NCBI RefSeq assembly: GCF_014268815.2 | Contig: NZ_JABWRE020000001.1 | Span: forward strand, 997,001-1,061,000 | DNA length: 64,000 nt | From: Pseudomonas urmiensis | GTDB taxonomy: Bacteria; Pseudomonadota; Gammaproteobacteria; Pseudomonadales; Pseudomonadaceae | Reading direction: 5' to 3' | Part shown: positions 15,856 through 29,108 of the stretch, piece after piece | Position numbering within the stretch: position 1 is the first letter of the stretch | Layout: the number at the start of each line of letters is the position of its first letter | Made by a program: the position numbers and the translations under genes | Notes under the pieces: generated by a model | Database searches by the model: none | Told to the model about the DNA's origin: nothing | What the model saw: only the letters and a program-made list of their open reading frames with translations

Positions 15856-18800
15856 ATGACGGACGCCTTCGAACTCCCGCACTCGCTGGTCCAGGCCTTG
15901 GCCCAACGCGCCGCGCAGACCCCGGACCGGATCGCCTTGCGCTTTCTGGCCGATGATCCTCGCGAGCAGGCCGTACTCAGTTATCGGGACCTCGACCTGC
16001 GTGCGCGAACCATCGCCGCGGCGCTGCAACAGCGCGCCGAGTTTGGCGATCGGGCGGTGTTGCTGTTCCCCAGTGGTCCGGACTACGTCGCGGCATTCTT
16101 CGGCTGCCTGTATGCCGGGGTGATCGCGGTGCCGGCCTATCCGCCAGAGTCGTCGCGCCGTCATCACCAAGAGCGCCTGCTGTCGATCATCGACGATGCC
16201 GAACCGCGTTTGCTGCTGACGGTAGAGGCGCTGTGTGACAGTTTGCAGGGCCTTGAGGCTCTGGCCGGTGACGCCGCGCCTGAGCTGCTGGCCGTCGACC
16301 CTCTGGCCCCAGCCTTGGCCGATCAATGGCGCCAGCCGCAGTTGGCCGGCAATGACATCGCCTTTTTGCAGTACACCTCCGGCTCCACCGCGCTGCCCAA
16401 GGGCGTGCAGGTCAGCCACGGCAACCTGGTGGCCAACGAGCAACTGATTCGCCACGGCTTTGGCATCGACCTGAACCCGGACGATGTGATCGTCAGCTGG
16501 TTGCCGCTGTACCACGACATGGGCCTGATTGGCGGCCTGCTGCAACCGATCTTCAGCGGCGTGCCGTGCGTGCTGATGTCGCCGGGGTATTTCCTGGCGC
16601 GGCCGCAGCGCTGGTTGCAGGCGATCAGCGAATATGGCGGCACCATCAGCGGCGGCCCGGACTTCGCCTACCGCTTGTGCAGCGAGCGGGTCAGCGAGGC
16701 GGCCTTGGCTGGGCTCGACTTGAGCCGCTGGCGCGTGGCGTATTCCGGCTCCGAGCCAATCCGCCAGGACAGCCTGGAGACCTTCGCCAGCAAGTTCCAG
16801 GTGTGCGGTTTCGACCCGCAGAGCTACTTCGCCAGCTATGGCCTGGCCGAGGCGACCCTGTTCGTCAGCGGCAGCCGTCGTGGCCAGGGCATTGCCGCGC
16901 TGGAGATCGACGCCCAAGCGTTTGCCAGCCACCGCGCCGAGCCAGGCACAGGCAGCGTGCTGATGAGCTGCGGCTACCCCCAGCCAGGCCATGCGCTATG
17001 CATCGTCGACCCGCAGCGCCAATGCGTGCTGGGCGACAACCTGGTCGGTGAAATCTGGGCCAGTGGCCCGAGCATCGCCCTGGGCTACTGGCGCAATCCC
17101 GAGGCCAGCGCGCGCACCTTCGTCGAGCTGGACGGCCAGACCTGGCTGCGTACCGGCGATTTGGGCTTCATGCGCGAGGGCGAGGTATTCGTCACTGGGC
17201 GTCTGAAAGACATGCTCATCGTGCGCGGGCAGAACCTCTACCCGCAGGACCTGGAACAGACCTTGGAGCGCGAGGTCGATGTGCTGCGCAAGGGCCGGGT
17301 GGCGGTGTTCGCCGTTGATGATCAAGGCGAGGAGGGCATTGGCGTTGCCGTGGAGATCAGCCGCAATGTGCAAAAGGCGCACACGCCGCAAGAGCTGATC
17401 AAGACCCTGCGCCAGGTCATCGCCGACGCCTGCCGCCAGGCCCCGGCAGTGGTGCTGCTGCTCAACCCGGGTGCCTTGCCCAAGACCTCCAGCGGCAAAC
17501 TGCAACGCTCAGCCTGTCGCCTGCGCATGGACGATGGCAGCCTGGATTGCTACGCACGCTTCCCGGCCGTCGCCGAGCAGACGCTAGACGCTGCGCCGGC
17601 TGATGAACTGCAAACCCGCATTGCCGCCATTTGGCGCGAATTGCTCAAGGTCGAGGCGGTTGCGCCAGACGATCACTTCCTGCTGCTGGGCGGCAACTCC
17701 ATCGCCGCCACCCAGGTCACTGCGCGGCTGGCCGACGCGTTGGGCATCAACCTGAGCCTGCGCACGCTGTTCGAGGCGCCGCTGCTGGCCGACTACAGTG
17801 CAGCCGTGGCCGCGCTGCTCGCCGAGGGCGGACAGGGCAATGGCCGCATCGACACGCTGGGCCGTGGCCAGGCATTGGCGCAATCGCTGGCGCAGAATCG
17901 CCTGTGGCTGCTGTGGCAACTGGAGCCGACGTCGGCTGCCTACAACATCCCGGCTGGCTTGCACCTGCGCGGCGAGCTGGATGTTGCCGCCCTGGAGCAC
18001 AGCTTCCAGGCATTGGTGGCCCGCCACGAATCGTTGCGCACGGTGTTCAGCGAGATCGATGGCCAGGCCCTGCAACGGGTGCTGCCTGAGCAGCGGTTTG
18101 TTCTACAGCAGGTCGATCTGCACGGGCAGGATGCGACTGAAGTCGCTGCCCGTCGTGAAGCCGAGGCGCAACAGCCGTTCGACCTGGTCGAAGGACCGTT
18201 GCTGCGGGTGACCCTGGCGCGGCTGGATGACGAGGATCATCAGCTGTGGGTGACCCTGCACCACATCATCGCCGACGGTTGGTCGCTGAATATTCTGCTC
18301 GACGAGTTCGCCCGCCTCTACGCGGCCCGCTGCCAGGGCCAGCAGGCGAGCCTGGCGGCGCTGCCGCTGGGCTATGCCGACTACGCTATCTGGCAGCGCC
18401 AGTGGCTGGCTGAAGGCGAGGCCGCGCGTCAGCTCGAACACTGGCAACACCAGCTGGACGATGAACTGCCGGTGCTCGACCTGGGCAGCGACCACCCCCG
18501 CTCCAGCCAACGCGACAAGCGCGCCGCACGCCTGAGTGTGAAAGTCCCGGCCAAGCTTGCCGACGCGCTCAAGGGTTTGGCGCACGAGCAGCAGGCCAGC
18601 CTGTTCATGGTCCTGCTGGCCGCCTGGCAAGGCCTGCTGCACCGCTATACCGGCCAGGGCGACATCCGCGTCGGCGTGCCCAATGCCAACCGCCCGCGCC
18701 TGGAAACCCAGGGCATGGTCGGCTTCTTCATCAATACCCAGGTGCTGCGCGCCCAGCTCGATGGTCGGCAGTCGTTCGCCCAGCTGTTGGCCCAGGTGCG

Positions 18801-21800
18801 CCAAGCGACCCTGCACGCCCAGGCCAATCAGGATTTGCCGTTCGAGCAACTGCTCGAAGCCTTGCCGCAGGCCCGCGAGCAGGGCCTGTTCCAGGTCATG
18901 TTCAACCACCAGCAACGCGACTTGTCGGCGCTGCGCCGTCTGCCCGGCTTGCTCGCCGAAGAGCTGCCATGGCACAGCCGCGAAGCCAAGTTCGACTTGC
19001 AACTGCACAGTGAAGAAGATCATCAAGGCCGCCTGAGCCTGGCCTTCGACTATGCCGCCGAGCTGTTCGAAGCCAGCACCATCAAGCGCCTGGCCAATCA
19101 CTTGCTGGCGTTGCTCGAACAGGTCAGTGCGCAGCCGCAGTTGGCCTTGGGCGAGGTGCAGTTGCTCGATGAGCAGGCCCGCGCACAATTGTTGGGCTGG
19201 GGCCAGGCGCCCGCGCCCGTGGCGCAGCGCCTGCTGGTCGAGCAACTCAACGAACAGGCGCGGCTGACGCCTGAACGCACCGCGCTGGTGTGGGAAGGCG
19301 GCAGCCTCGACTACGCCAGCCTGCACCAGCAGGCCAACCGCCTGGCGCATTACCTGCGCGACAAGGGCGTCGGCCCCGACACCTGCGTGGCCATCGCCGT
19401 GGAGCGTTCGCCGCTGTTGCTGGTCGGCCTGCTGGCGATCGTCAAGGCCGGTGGCGCCTACGTGCCGCTGGATGTCGACTATCCGCCAGAGCGCCTGGCC
19501 TACATGCTCGGCGACTGCCAGGCCAGCCTGCTGTTGAGCCACAGCAACCTGCTCGAGCGCCTGCCGCAGGTGGCTGGGGTCAGCACCATCGCCCTCGATC
19601 AATTGCACCTGGACAGCTGGCCCAGCCAGGCGCCGGGCCTGCACCTGGACGGCGACAACCTCGCCTATGTGATCTACACCTCCGGCTCCACCGGCCAGCC
19701 CAAGGGCGTGGGCAACACCCACGCGGCCTTGGCTGAGCGCTTGCAGTGGATGCAAGCCACGTACGCGCTCGATGACAGCGATGTGCTGATGCAAAAAGCG
19801 CCAATCAGCTTCGATGTGTCGGTGTGGGAGTGCTTCTGGCCGCTGATCACCGGCTGCACGCTGGTCCTTGCAGGCCCCGGCGAGCATCGCGACCCGCAGC
19901 GCATCGCCCAATTGATCCAGCAGCATGGGGTGACCACGCTGCACTTCGTGCCGCCGCTGTTGCAGGTGTTCGTCCAGGAACCACTGGCCGCCAACTGCAC
20001 CAGCCTGCGTCGGCTGTTCTCTGGCGGTGAGGCGTTGTCGGCCAACCTGCGCGAGCGCGTCCTGCAGCTGCTGCCCCAGGTGCAGTTGCATAACCGCTAT
20101 GGCCCGACCGAGACCGCCATCAACGTCAGCCACTGGCATTGCCAGAGCGCGGACGGCGAGCGCTCGCCGATTGGCCGGCCGCTGGCCAATGTGTTGTGCC
20201 GGGTCCTCGATGATCAGCTGGAGCTGAGCGCGCCGGGTGTTGCCGGCGAGCTGTATCTGGGTGGGGTGGGCCTGGCCCGCGGTTATTTGGGCCGCCCTGG
20301 GCTGACCGCCGAGCGCTTCGTGCCGCAAGCCGATGGTAACGGCGAGCGCCTGTACCGCAGTGGCGACCGCGCCCGCTGGTGGGTTGAGCAGGGTGCCCTG
20401 GAATACCTCGGGCGTCTCGACCAGCAGGTCAAGGTGCGTGGTTTTCGCGTCGAGCCCGAAGAAGTGCAGGCGAGCCTGCTGGCCCAGGCGGGTGTCGAAC
20501 AGGCGGTGGTGCTGATTCACCAGGATGCCGTCGGCGCCCAGTTGGTCGGCTACTACAGCGGCGTCGAGCAAAGCGCTGCGCTGCTGGCTGCCTTGGCCGA
20601 GCGCTTGCCGGCGTACATGGTCCCGGCGCAACTAATCCATCTGGCGCAAATGCCATTGGGCCCAAGCGGCAAGGTCGAGCGCAAAGCCCTGCCGGCACCG
20701 GTTTGGCAGCAGCGTGAGCATGTCGAGCCGCAGACCGAGCTGCAGCAGCAGGTCGCGGCCATCTGGCGTGAGGTGCTCAACCTGGAACAAGTCGGCCTGC
20801 AGGATGATTTCTTCGCCCTCGGTGGCCACTCGTTGCTGGCCACCCAGATCGTCTCGCGGACCCGCCAGGCACTGGATGTCGAGCTGCCGCTGAAGGTGCT
20901 GTTCGAGGCCAGTGAGCTGGCAGCGTTCTGCGCCGCAATCGCCAGCATCCGCGAACGTGGCGAACGTAACCAGCAGGGCGAGATCGCCCGGGTCGACCGT
21001 CGTCAGGCGGTGCCGCTGTCGTATTCCCAGCAACGCATGTGGTTCCTCTGGCAGATGGAGCCCGATAGCCCCGCCTACAACGTCGGTGGCATGGCCCGCC
21101 TGCGTGGCACCTTGCACGTGGATGCCTTCGAGCGCGCCCTGCATGCACTGATCGCCCGGCACGAGACCCTGCGCACCACCTTCCCCAGCATCGATGGCGT
21201 GCCGTACCAGTGCGTGGCCGAGCACAGCGCGCTCAAGGTGCAATGGCATGACTTCAGCGCCACCCCAGCACCGCAGCGCCAACAACGTCTGCAGGCATTG
21301 GCCGACGCCCAGGCCCACCAGCCGTTCGACCTGGAGCGCGGCCCATTGCTGCGTGCCTGCCTGGTCAAGGCCCAGGAGCGTGAGCACTACTTCGTGCTGA
21401 CCCTGCATCACATCGTCACCGAAGGCTGGGCCATGGACATCTTCGCCCGCGAACTGGGCGAGCTGTACGAGGCCTTCGTCGACGACCGCGAATCGCCCCT
21501 GGCGCCGTTGCCGGTGCAGTACCTGGACTACAGCGTGTGGCAGCGCCAGTGGCTGGAAGGGGGCGAAGGCGCACGGCAACTGGCCTACTGGCAACAGCGC
21601 CTAGGCGATGAACACCCAGTGCTGGAGTTGCCGACGGACCGCCCGCGCCCGGCAGTGCAGAGTCACCAGGGCGCGCTGTATCGCTTCGACCTCGACCCCG
21701 CCCTGGCCGCCCGCGTGCGCGCCTTCAACAGCGAACGTGGCCTGACCCTGTTCATGACCATGACCGCTACCCTGGCCACTTTGCTGCACCGCTACAGCGG

Positions 21801-24800
21801 CCAACGCGACCTGCGCATCGGCGCGCCGGTGGCCAACCGCATTCGCCCGGAAAGCGAAGGCCTGATCGGCGCCTTCCTCAATACCCAGGTGCTGCGCTGC
21901 GAGCTCGATGGCCAGATGCGCGGCGCTGAGCTGCTCGAACAGGTGCGCCAGACCATCGTCGCAGGCCAGTCGCACCAGGACCTGCCGTTCGATCAGTTGG
22001 TCGAAGCCCTGCAGCCACCGCGCAGCAGTGCCTACAACCCGCTGTTCCAGGTGATGTGCAACGTTCAGCGTTGGGCCTTCCAGCAGAGCCGTGAGCTGGC
22101 CGGCATGCAGGTCGACTACCTGGTCAACGACGCCAGCGCGACCAAGTTCGACCTGTATCTGGAAGTCACCGACCTCGACGGTCGCCTGGGCTGCTGCCTG
22201 ACCTACAGCTGCGACCTGTTCGACGAGCCACGCATCGCGCGCATGGCCGAGCACTGGCAGCAGCTGTTGATCGGCCTGATCGACAACCCGCAGCAACGCC
22301 TGTGCGAACTGCCGATGCTCAGCGGCGCCGAGCAGCAAGTGCTGGTTGGCCAATTGCAGGGCGAGCATGACTTCGACCTGGGCCACACCCTGCACGGGCT
22401 GTTCGCCGCCCAGGCCGAGCGCACGCCGCACGCCCGTGCGCTGACCTTCGCTGGCCAGCACCTGAGCTATGCCCAGCTCGACCAGCAAGCCAACCGCCTG
22501 GCGCGTGCCCTGCGCGAGCGTGGTGTCGGTCCGCAGGTGCGCGTCGGCCTGGCCCTGGAGCGTTCGCTGGAAATGGTCGTTGGTCTGTTGGCGATCCTCA
22601 AGGCTGGGGGCGCCTACGTGCCGTTGGACCCGGAATACCCGCTCGATCGCTTGCACTACATGATCGAGGACAGCCGCATCGGCTTGCTGTTGGGCCAGCG
22701 TGCGCTGTTCGACAGTATCGGCCCGTTGCCTGCGGGCGTAGCGCGCTGGTGCCTGGAAGATGACGCAGCGTCACTGCCCAGCTACAGCGATGGGCCGTTG
22801 GCTAACCTCAACCTGCCGCAGCACCAGGCCTACCTGATCTACACCTCCGGCTCCACTGGCAAGCCCAAGGGCGTGGTGGTCAGCCATGGGGAAATCGGCA
22901 TGCACTGCCAGGCGGTGATCGCTGCCTTCGGCATGCGCAGCGACGACTGCGAACTGCACTTCTATTCGATCAACTTCGACGCTGCCACCGAGCGCTTGCT
23001 GGTGCCGTTGCTGTGCGGTGCGCGGGTGGTGATCCGCGCCCAAGGCCAGTGGGGCGCCGAGGACATCTGCCAACTGGTGCGCGAGCAGCAGGTGAGCATC
23101 CTCGGTTTCACCCCAAGCTACGGCAGCCAGCTCGCCCAGTACCTGGCAAGTGTTGGCGAGCAATTGCCGGTGCGCCTGGTCATTACCGGTGGCGAAGCGC
23201 TGACGGGTGAGCACCTGCAACGCATCCGCCAGGCGTTCACCCCAGAGCAGCTCTTCAATGCCTATGGGCCGACGGAAACCGTGGTCATGCCGCTGGCCTG
23301 CGTGGCCCCGCAGACGCTGCCCGCCGATGCCGGCAGTGTGCCGATTGGCCGGGTGATCGGCGCGCGTACCGCGTACATCCTCGATGAAGACCTGGCGCTG
23401 CTGGCGCAAGGTGGCATCGGCGAGCTGTATGTCGGCGGTGCCGGCTTGGCTCAGGGTTATCATGACCGGCCGGGGCTGTCTGCCGAGCGCTTCGTCGCGG
23501 ATCCGTTCAGCCATGATGGGGGGCGTCTGTACCGCACGGGCGACCTGGTCCGCCTGCGCGCTGACGGTCTGGTGGAGTACGTTGGCCGCGCCGACCAGCA
23601 AGTGAAGATCCGCGGTTTCCGCATCGAGCTGGGCGAGATCGAAAGCCGCCTGCAAGAACATGCCGAGGTCGACGAGGCAGTCGTGCTGGCGCTCGACCTG
23701 CCGGGCGGCAAGCAGTTGGTCGGCTATCTGCTCTGCGACCAGGCGCTGGCCGACAGCGAGGCTCAGGCCAGCCTGCGCGAAGCGGTCAAGGCGCATGCCC
23801 GCCGCCACCTGCCGGACTATATGGTGCCTGCGCACCTGGTACTGCTTGATCAGTTGCCACTGATGGGCAACGGCAAGCTCGATCGCCGCGCACTGCCAGC
23901 GCCGGACCTGGAGCAGGCGCGGCAGCACTACCAGGCCCCGGCCAACGAGCTGGAAGCGCAACTGGCGCAGGTCTGGCGCGAGGTGCTCAACGTCGCGCGG
24001 GTGGGCGTGCAGGACAACTTCTTCGAACTGGGCGGCGATTCGATCCTGTCGATCCAGGTGGTCAGCCGGGCGCGGCAGCTGGGCTTGCAGTTCACCCCGC
24101 GTGACCTGTTCCAGCACCAGACCATCCAGACCCTGGCGGCGGTGGTCAGCCGCAGCGAGGCGCCAAGCGACATCGAGCAAGGCCCGCGCCAGGGCAGCAC
24201 TGCGCTGACGCCGATCCAGCATTGGTTCTTCGACAGCCAAGTGCCCGAGCCGCAGCACTGGAACCAAGCCGTGCTGTTGCAGGTGCGCCAACCGTTGCAG
24301 GCGCAAACCCTGGAGCAGGCCTTGGCGGGCTTGCTCGCTCACCACGACAGCCTGCGGCTGAATTTCACCCAGGTGAACGGTCGCTGGCAGGGGCGGTACG
24401 CCCAGCCAAGCGCCCAGCCCTTGCTGTGGACCGCTACCGTGGCAAATCTCGACGACTGCCAGGCGCTGTACAGCGATGTGCAGCGCAGCCTCGACCTGGA
24501 GCAGGGGCCGCTGTTGCGCGCCTTGCTGGTCAGCGACGGGCAGGGCGGCCAACGCCTGCTGCTGGCGATCCACCACCTGGTGGTCGACGGTGTGTCCTGG
24601 CGGGTGCTGCTCGAAGACTTGCAGGCGTTGTACCGCGGTGAGGCGCTGGCGGCCAAGACCCACGCGATGGGCGACTGGGCGGCGCGCCTGGCGGCCTATG
24701 CTGGTAGCGATTCGTTGCGTGATGAGCTCGATTGGTGGCAAGGCCAGCTGGCCAGTGTCCGCCACGAGCTGGCGTGTGATCATCCGCAAGGCGGCAACCT

Positions 24801-27800
24801 GCACCGTCATGCCCAGACCCTGGCGATCAGCCTGGATGTCGAGCAGACCCGCCAGCTGCTGCAACAGGCACCCGCCGCTTATCACACCCAGGTCAACGAC
24901 CTGTTGCTGACTGCCCTGGCGCGTACCCTGTGCCGCTGGAGTGGTGACAGCGAGGTGCTGGTGCAGCTCGAAGGCCATGGTCGTGAAGGCTTGTTCGAAG
25001 ACCTCGACCTGACCCGCAGCGTCGGTTGGTTCACCAATGCCTATCCCTTGGCCTTGAGCCCCGAGCTGGGCGAGGGCGAGCAAGCCCGCGCAGGCTCGAT
25101 CAAGCGTATCAAGGAGCAACTGCGCCAGGTGCCGCACAAGGGCCTTGGCTACGGCGTGCTGCGCTACCTGGCCGATGACGCCGGGCGTGAGCGCATGGCG
25201 GCCTTGCCCCAGGCGCGGATCACCTTCAACTACCTGGGCCAGTTCGACCAGCAGTTCGATGCGGCGGCGTTGTTCCAGCCGCTGGATGCGCCAGCTGGCC
25301 TGGCCCATGACCTGGACGCGCCGCTGCCCAACTGGCTCAGCGTCGATGGCCAGGTCTATGGCGGCGCCTTGCAGCTGCGCTGGACCTTCAGCAACCAGCG
25401 GTATAACGCGCGCACCATCGCCGAGCTGGCCGAGGCCTATCGCCGTGAACTGCTGGCGCTGGTCGAGCACTGCCTGGCAGAGGGCAACGGCAGCTTCACC
25501 CCGTCGGACTTCCCCCTGGCGCAACTGAGCCAGGAGCAGATCGACAGCCTGCCCATCGCCGCGGCCGAGATCGAAGACGTCTACCCGCTGACGCCGATGC
25601 AAGAAGGCATGTTGCTGCACACCCTGCTCGAGCCGGGCACCGGCATCTACTACATGCAGGACCGCTACCGGATCAACAGCGCGCTCGACCCGCAGCGCTT
25701 CGCCCAGGCCTGGCAAGCGGTGGTGGCACGCCACGAAGCCCTGCGCGCCTCGTTCAGCTGGAATGCCGGCGAAGCGATGCTGCAGATCATCCACAAGCCG
25801 GGCAAGACCCCGGTGGATTACCAGGATTGGCGCGGCCTCGACGCGCAGGCCCAGGAAGCGCGCCTGCAGGCCCTGCATAAAGAAGAACGCGAAGCCGGCT
25901 TTGCCCTGTTGAGCCAGGCGCCGTTCCATCTGCGCCTGGTGCGTGTGGCCGATGAGCGCTACTGGTTCATGATGAGCAACCACCACATCCTGATCGATGC
26001 CTGGTGCCGCTCGCTGTTGATGAACGACTTCTTCGAGATCTACCAGGCCCTCGGCGAAGGCCGCCAGGCGCAACTGCCGGTGCCGCCGCGCTACCGCGAC
26101 TATATCGGCTGGCTGCAACGCCAGGACCTCGACGAGGCGCGCCAGTGGTGGCAGGCCAACCTGGCCGGTTTCGAGCGCGCCACGGCGCTCCCCAGTGACC
26201 GTCCGCTGCGCCATGACCATGCCGGCGACGGCATGATCGTCGGCGACTGCTACACCCGCCTGGACGTGCCGCAAGGGGTGCGTCTGCGCGAGCTGGCCCA
26301 GGCTCACCAGCTGACCATCAACACCTTCGCCCAGGCGGCCTGGGCCTTGCTCCTGGCGCGCTACAGCGGCGAGCGTGACGTGGTGTTCGGGGTGACGGTG
26401 GCTGGGCGTCCGGTCAGCCTGCCGCAGATGCAGCGCACGGTTGGCCTGTTCATCAACAGCGTCGCCCTGCGCGTGCAGTTGCCGGCAGCCGGCCAGCGCC
26501 AGAGCGTGCGCCAGTGGCTGCAAGGCCTGCTGGAGCGCAACATGGAACTGCGCGAGTACGAGTACCTGCCGTTGGTGGCGATCCAGGAGCGTAGCGAGCT
26601 GCCCAAGGGCCAGGCGCTGTTCGACAGCCTGTTCGTGTTCGAGAACGCGCCGGTGGAAACCGCCGTGCTCGATCACGCCCAGCACCTCAACGCCAGCTCC
26701 GACTCAGGTCGCACCCACACCAACTTCCCGCTGACAGCGGTGTGCTACCCGGGCGATGACCTGGGCCTGCACCTGTCGTTCGACCAGCGCTACTTCGACT
26801 ACCCGACCGTCGAGCGTTTGCTGGCCGAGTTCAAGCGCCTGCTGCTGGCGCTGGTCGAAGGCTTCGACGGCGATGTCGCCGAGCTGCCATTGCTCGGTGC
26901 CGAGGAGCAACGCTTGCTGCTCGATGAGTGCAACCGCACCGAGCATGCCTACAGCTTGGAACAGAGCTATGTGGAGCTGTTCGAGGCGCGGGTTGCCGCG
27001 CATCCCGAGCGGATCGTCGCGCGCTGCCTGGAGGCCTCGTTCGACTATGCCGGGCTGAACCTGGCGGCCAACCGCCTGGGCCATGCCCTGGTCGCGGCGG
27101 GGGTGACCCTCGATCAACCGGTGGCGCTGCTGGCCGAGCGTGGCTTGCCCTTGCTGGGGATGATCGTCGGTAGCTTCAAGGCCGGCGCCGGCTACCTGCC
27201 GCTGGATCCTGGCTTGCCGGCGGCGCGCCTGCAGCGCATCGTCGAGTTGAGCCGCACGCCAGTGCTGGTGTGCAGCGCTGCGCAAGCCGACCAGGCGCGC
27301 CAGTTGCTCGATGAAGTGGCGGGTGCGGTACGACCGAAACTGCTGGTGTGGGAAGACGTCCAGGGCAGCGCTGTGGCCAGCCATGACCTGGGCATTCACA
27401 GTGGGCCAGACAACCTGGCCTATGTGATCTACACCTCCGGCTCCACCGGACTGCCCAAGGGGGTGATGGTCGAGCAGCGCGGCATGCTCAACAACCAGCT
27501 GAGCAAGGTGCCGTACCTGGTACTGGATGAGCAGGACGTGATCGCCCAGACCGCCTCGCAGAGTTTCGACATTTCGGTCTGGCAGTTCCTCGCCGCGCCG
27601 TTGTTCGGCGCCCGGGTAGAGATCGTGCCCAATGCCATCGCCCATGATCCGCAAGGCTTGCTGGCGCATGTCCAGGCCAGCGGCATCACCGTGCTGGAAA
27701 GCGTGCCGTCGCTGATCCAGGGCATGCTCGCCAACGATCACCAGCACCTGGATGGCCTGCGCTGGATGCTGCCGACCGGCGAGGCCATGCCGCCTGAGCT

Positions 27801-28809
27801 GGCCGCGCAGTGGCTGCAGCGCTATCCGGCGATTGGCCTGGTCAACGCCTATGGACCGGCGGAATGCTCGGATGACGTGGCGTTCTTCCGCGTCGATGCG
27901 CAATCGACCCAGGGCAGCTACCTGCCGATTGGCACGCCGACCGACAACAACCGCCTGTACCTGTTGAACGAGGACCAGGCGCTGGTGCCCTTGGGCGCGG
28001 TGGGCGAGTTGTGTGTCGCCGGTACCGGGGTTGGCCGTGGGTATGTCGGCGATCCCGTGCGCACGGCACTGGCATTCATCCCGCATCCCTATGGCGCGCC
28101 GGGCGAGCGTCTGTATCGTACCGGCGACCTGGCGCGGCGCCGGCCGGATGGCGTGCTCGAGTACGTCGGGCGCATTGACCATCAGGTGAAGATCCGCGGT
28201 TATCGCATCGAGCTGGGCGAAATCGAAGCCCGTCTGCACGAGCAGGGCGAGATTCGCGATGCGGCGGTAGGCGTGCAGGAGGGCGCCAACGGCAAGCACC
28301 TGGTGGGCTATCTGGTCGCGCATCAGGGCATCGTCGCCGACGCCGCGCTGCTCGAACAGGTCAAGCAACGCCTGCGCGCCGATCTGCCGGAGTACATGGT
28401 GCCGCTGCACTGGGGCTGGTTCGACAGCCTGCCGCACAACGCCAACGGCAAGCTCGACCGCAAGGCGCTGCCGGCCATCGACATCGCTAGCCAGCACAGC
28501 CAGGCCTACCTGGCGCCGCGCAACGAGCTGGAACAGACCCTCGCCGGGATCTGGGCCGATGTGCTCAAGGCCGAGCGGGTAGGGGTGCACGACAACTTCT
28601 TCGAGTTGGGCGGGCATTCGTTGCTGGCGACCCAGATCGCCTCGCGGGTGCAGAAGCAGCTGCAGCTCAACGTGCCGCTGCGGGCGATGTTCGAGTGCAG
28701 CACGGTAGAGGAGCTGGCCAGCTACGTGCAGGGCTTGCAGGACACGGCGCTGGACGACGACAAGGTCGACCGGCTCAGTGACCTGATGGCCGAGCTGGAG
28801 GCGCTTTGA
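15856..28809 (+). CDS. pvdL: Pyoverdine chromophore NRPS PvdL
   Basis: This protein of 4317 residues has the layout acyl-ligase-T, C-A-T, C-A-T-E, C-A-T. Landmarks are [11 protein letters not shown] near residue 170; carrier GGNS near 612; C with HHIIADG near 802; A with YTSGSTG near 1274; T GGHS near 1654; C with HHIVTEG near 1852; A near 2329; T GGDS near 2724; E with HHLVVDG near 2907; C with HHILIDA near 3375; A near 3857; T GGHS near 4251. In the family it loads a fatty acid, L-Glu, D-Tyr and Dab to make the chromophore precursor. The last A-domain reads DIWELTADD, a Dab code. The first reads DVWHFGRIN and the second DAEGIGAVM; these are assigned to Glu and Tyr by position only. The E-domain sits after the Tyr module, as expected. 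The start is the ATG at 15856 with AGGA upstream. There is no thioesterase; the chain passes to the next NRPS. Confidence 0.97.
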   Translation: MTDAFELPHSLVQALAQRAAQTPDRIALRFLADDPREQAVLSYRDLDLRARTIAAALQQRAEFGDRAVLLFPSGPDYVAAFFGCLYAGVIAVPAYPPESSRRHHQERLLSIIDDAEPRLLLTVEALCDSLQGLEALAGDAAPELLAVDPLAPALADQWRQPQLAGNDIAFLQYTSGSTALPKGVQVSHGNLVANEQLIRHGFGIDLNPDDVIVSWLPLYHDMGLIGGLLQPIFSGVPCVLMSPGYFLARPQRWLQAISEYGGTISGGPDFAYRLCSERVSEAALAGLDLSRWRVAYSGSEPIRQDSLETFASKFQVCGFDPQSYFASYGLAEATLFVSGSRRGQGIAALEIDAQAFASHRAEPGTGSVLMSCGYPQPGHALCIVDPQRQCVLGDNLVGEIWASGPSIALGYWRNPEASARTFVELDGQTWLRTGDLGFMREGEVFVTGRLKDMLIVRGQNLYPQDLEQTLEREVDVLRKGRVAVFAVDDQGEEGIGVAVEISRNVQKAHTPQELIKTLRQVIADACRQAPAVVLLLNPGALPKTSSGKLQRSACRLRMDDGSLDCYARFPAVAEQTLDAAPADELQTRIAAIWRELLKVEAVAPDDHFLLLGGNSIAATQVTARLADALGINLSLRTLFEAPLLADYSAAVAALLAEGGQGNGRIDTLGRGQALAQSLAQNRLWLLWQLEPTSAAYNIPAGLHLRGELDVAALEHSFQALVARHESLRTVFSEIDGQALQRVLPEQRFVLQQVDLHGQDATEVAARREAEAQQPFDLVEGPLLRVTLARLDDEDHQLWVTLHHIIADGWSLNILLDEFARLYAARCQGQQASLAALPLGYADYAIWQRQWLAEGEAARQLEHWQHQLDDELPVLDLGSDHPRSSQRDKRAARLSVKVPAKLADALKGLAHEQQASLFMVLLAAWQGLLHRYTGQGDIRVGVPNANRPRLETQGMVGFFINTQVLRAQLDGRQSFAQLLAQVRQATLHAQANQDLPFEQLLEALPQAREQGLFQVMFNHQQRDLSALRRLPGLLAEELPWHSREAKFDLQLHSEEDHQGRLSLAFDYAAELFEASTIKRLANHLLALLEQVSAQPQLALGEVQLLDEQARAQLLGWGQAPAPVAQRLLVEQLNEQARLTPERTALVWEGGSLDYASLHQQANRLAHYLRDKGVGPDTCVAIAVERSPLLLVGLLAIVKAGGAYVPLDVDYPPERLAYMLGDCQASLLLSHSNLLERLPQVAGVSTIALDQLHLDSWPSQAPGLHLDGDNLAYVIYTSGSTGQPKGVGNTHAALAERLQWMQATYALDDSDVLMQKAPISFDVSVWECFWPLITGCTLVLAGPGEHRDPQRIAQLIQQHGVTTLHFVPPLLQVFVQEPLAANCTSLRRLFSGGEALSANLRERVLQLLPQVQLHNRYGPTETAINVSHWHCQSADGERSPIGRPLANVLCRVLDDQLELSAPGVAGELYLGGVGLARGYLGRPGLTAERFVPQADGNGERLYRSGDRARWWVEQGALEYLGRLDQQVKVRGFRVEPEEVQASLLAQAGVEQAVVLIHQDAVGAQLVGYYSGVEQSAALLAALAERLPAYMVPAQLIHLAQMPLGPSGKVERKALPAPVWQQREHVEPQTELQQQVAAIWREVLNLEQVGLQDDFFALGGHSLLATQIVSRTRQALDVELPLKVLFEASELAAFCAAIASIRERGERNQQGEIARVDRRQAVPLSYSQQRMWFLWQMEPDSPAYNVGGMARLRGTLHVDAFERALHALIARHETLRTTFPSIDGVPYQCVAEHSALKVQWHDFSATPAPQRQQRLQALADAQAHQPFDLERGPLLRACLVKAQEREHYFVLTLHHIVTEGWAMDIFARELGELYEAFVDDRESPLAPLPVQYLDYSVWQRQWLEGGEGARQLAYWQQRLGDEHPVLELPTDRPRPAVQSHQGALYRFDLDPALAARVRAFNSERGLTLFMTMTATLATLLHRYSGQRDLRIGAPVANRIRPESEGLIGAFLNTQVLRCELDGQMRGAELLEQVRQTIVAGQSHQDLPFDQLVEALQPPRSSAYNPLFQVMCNVQRWAFQQSRELAGMQVDYLVNDASATKFDLYLEVTDLDGRLGCCLTYSCDLFDEPRIARMAEHWQQLLIGLIDNPQQRLCELPMLSGAEQQVLVGQLQGEHDFDLGHTLHGLFAAQAERTPHARALTFAGQHLSYAQLDQQANRLARALRERGVGPQVRVGLALERSLEMVVGLLAILKAGGAYVPLDPEYPLDRLHYMIEDSRIGLLLGQRALFDSIGPLPAGVARWCLEDDAASLPSYSDGPLANLNLPQHQAYLIYTSGSTGKPKGVVVSHGEIGMHCQAVIAAFGMRSDDCELHFYSINFDAATERLLVPLLCGARVVIRAQGQWGAEDICQLVREQQVSILGFTPSYGSQLAQYLASVGEQLPVRLVITGGEALTGEHLQRIRQAFTPEQLFNAYGPTETVVMPLACVAPQTLPADAGSVPIGRVIGARTAYILDEDLALLAQGGIGELYVGGAGLAQGYHDRPGLSAERFVADPFSHDGGRLYRTGDLVRLRADGLVEYVGRADQQVKIRGFRIELGEIESRLQEHAEVDEAVVLALDLPGGKQLVGYLLCDQALADSEAQASLREAVKAHARRHLPDYMVPAHLVLLDQLPLMGNGKLDRRALPAPDLEQARQHYQAPANELEAQLAQVWREVLNVARVGVQDNFFELGGDSILSIQVVSRARQLGLQFTPRDLFQHQTIQTLAAVVSRSEAPSDIEQGPRQGSTALTPIQHWFFDSQVPEPQHWNQAVLLQVRQPLQAQTLEQALAGLLAHHDSLRLNFTQVNGRWQGRYAQPSAQPLLWTATVANLDDCQALYSDVQRSLDLEQGPLLRALLVSDGQGGQRLLLAIHHLVVDGVSWRVLLEDLQALYRGEALAAKTHAMGDWAARLAAYAGSDSLRDELDWWQGQLASVRHELACDHPQGGNLHRHAQTLAISLDVEQTRQLLQQAPAAYHTQVNDLLLTALARTLCRWSGDSEVLVQLEGHGREGLFEDLDLTRSVGWFTNAYPLALSPELGEGEQARAGSIKRIKEQLRQVPHKGLGYGVLRYLADDAGRERMAALPQARITFNYLGQFDQQFDAAALFQPLDAPAGLAHDLDAPLPNWLSVDGQVYGGALQLRWTFSNQRYNARTIAELAEAYRRELLALVEHCLAEGNGSFTPSDFPLAQLSQEQIDSLPIAAAEIEDVYPLTPMQEGMLLHTLLEPGTGIYYMQDRYRINSALDPQRFAQAWQAVVARHEALRASFSWNAGEAMLQIIHKPGKTPVDYQDWRGLDAQAQEARLQALHKEEREAGFALLSQAPFHLRLVRVADERYWFMMSNHHILIDAWCRSLLMNDFFEIYQALGEGRQAQLPVPPRYRDYIGWLQRQDLDEARQWWQANLAGFERATALPSDRPLRHDHAGDGMIVGDCYTRLDVPQGVRLRELAQAHQLTINTFAQAAWALLLARYSGERDVVFGVTVAGRPVSLPQMQRTVGLFINSVALRVQLPAAGQRQSVRQWLQGLLERNMELREYEYLPLVAIQERSELPKGQALFDSLFVFENAPVETAVLDHAQHLNASSDSGRTHTNFPLTAVCYPGDDLGLHLSFDQRYFDYPTVERLLAEFKRLLLALVEGFDGDVAELPLLGAEEQRLLLDECNRTEHAYSLEQSYVELFEARVAAHPERIVARCLEASFDYAGLNLAANRLGHALVAAGVTLDQPVALLAERGLPLLGMIVGSFKAGAGYLPLDPGLPAARLQRIVELSRTPVLVCSAAQADQARQLLDEVAGAVRPKLLVWEDVQGSAVASHDLGIHSGPDNLAYVIYTSGSTGLPKGVMVEQRGMLNNQLSKVPYLVLDEQDVIAQTASQSFDISVWQFLAAPLFGARVEIVPNAIAHDPQGLLAHVQASGITVLESVPSLIQGMLANDHQHLDGLRWMLPTGEAMPPELAAQWLQRYPAIGLVNAYGPAECSDDVAFFRVDAQSTQGSYLPIGTPTDNNRLYLLNEDQALVPLGAVGELCVAGTGVGRGYVGDPVRTALAFIPHPYGAPGERLYRTGDLARRRPDGVLEYVGRIDHQVKIRGYRIELGEIEARLHEQGEIRDAAVGVQEGANGKHLVGYLVAHQGIVADAALLEQVKQRLRADLPEYMVPLHWGWFDSLPHNANGKLDRKALPAIDIASQHSQAYLAPRNELEQTLAGIWADVLKAERVGVHDNFFELGGHSLLATQIASRVQKQLQLNVPLRAMFECSTVEELASYVQGLQDTALDDDKVDRLSDLMAELEAL

Positions 28810-28830
28810 CTGCCGGCGCCTGAACTAAGC

Positions 28831-28856
28831 GCTGGCTGCCGAGATCGGCAGCCAGC
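28831..28856 (+). terminator. Hairpin after pvdL
   Basis: A 12-bp perfect inverted repeat (GCTGGCTGCCGA, TCGGCAGCCAGC) with a 2-base centre lies 22 bases after the pvdL stop and is followed by CCGGTTTTG. It is a plausible intrinsic terminator, consistent with pvdH having its own promoter. Confidence 0.7.
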
Positions 28857-28878
28857 CCGGTTTTGTGGTGTCACGACC

Positions 28879-28972
28879 GGCCTCTTCGCGGGCAAGCCCG
28901 CTCCCACAGGCACCCCGTTGACCTCGAAGCCAGCGCGGTACCTGTAGGAGCGGGCTTGCCCGCGAAGAGGCC
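28879..28972. repeat. REP palindrome pair between pvdL and pvdH
   Basis: Two 32-base arms (28879-28910 and 28941-28972) are inverted copies with one mismatch around a 30-base spacer. The core TTCGCGGGCAAGCCCGCTCC is the common P. putida-type REP sequence. It differs slightly from the two REP elements in the oxidase block, which have TCGCGGGGCAAGCC. Confidence 0.9.
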
Positions 28973-29004
28973 CGTGGAGGCGACAAAACTTGCTAGCCAA
29001 TCAC

Positions 29005-29028
29005 TAAATCCTCCCTGCGCTGAAGCGT
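29005..29028 (+). promoter_or_regulatory. Iron-starvation box before pvdH
   Basis: TAAAT at 29005-29009 and CGT at 29026-29028 with exactly 16 bases between them. The pvdH start codon is 80 bases downstream. It lies just after the REP pair. Confidence 0.85.
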
Positions 29029-29108
29029 TCTCCAAACGATGCTCACCCGACACATATCTGGTTACAGGGACGTGGCGGGCCCACCATTCATTTGCGAGGG
29101 ATTCTCCG

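Noticed and set aside
22771..26685. Very long antisense open frame (about 1300 codons) opposite pvdL, and similar long antisense frames opposite the other NRPS genes
   Set aside because: In high-GC NRPS genes the opposite strand lacks stop codons. These frames have no domains and run against strongly supported NRPS genes.
28863..29108. Longer N-terminus for PvdH
   Set aside because: It translates the REP palindrome and the iron-starvation promoter; the ATG at 29109 has a strong ribosome binding site.
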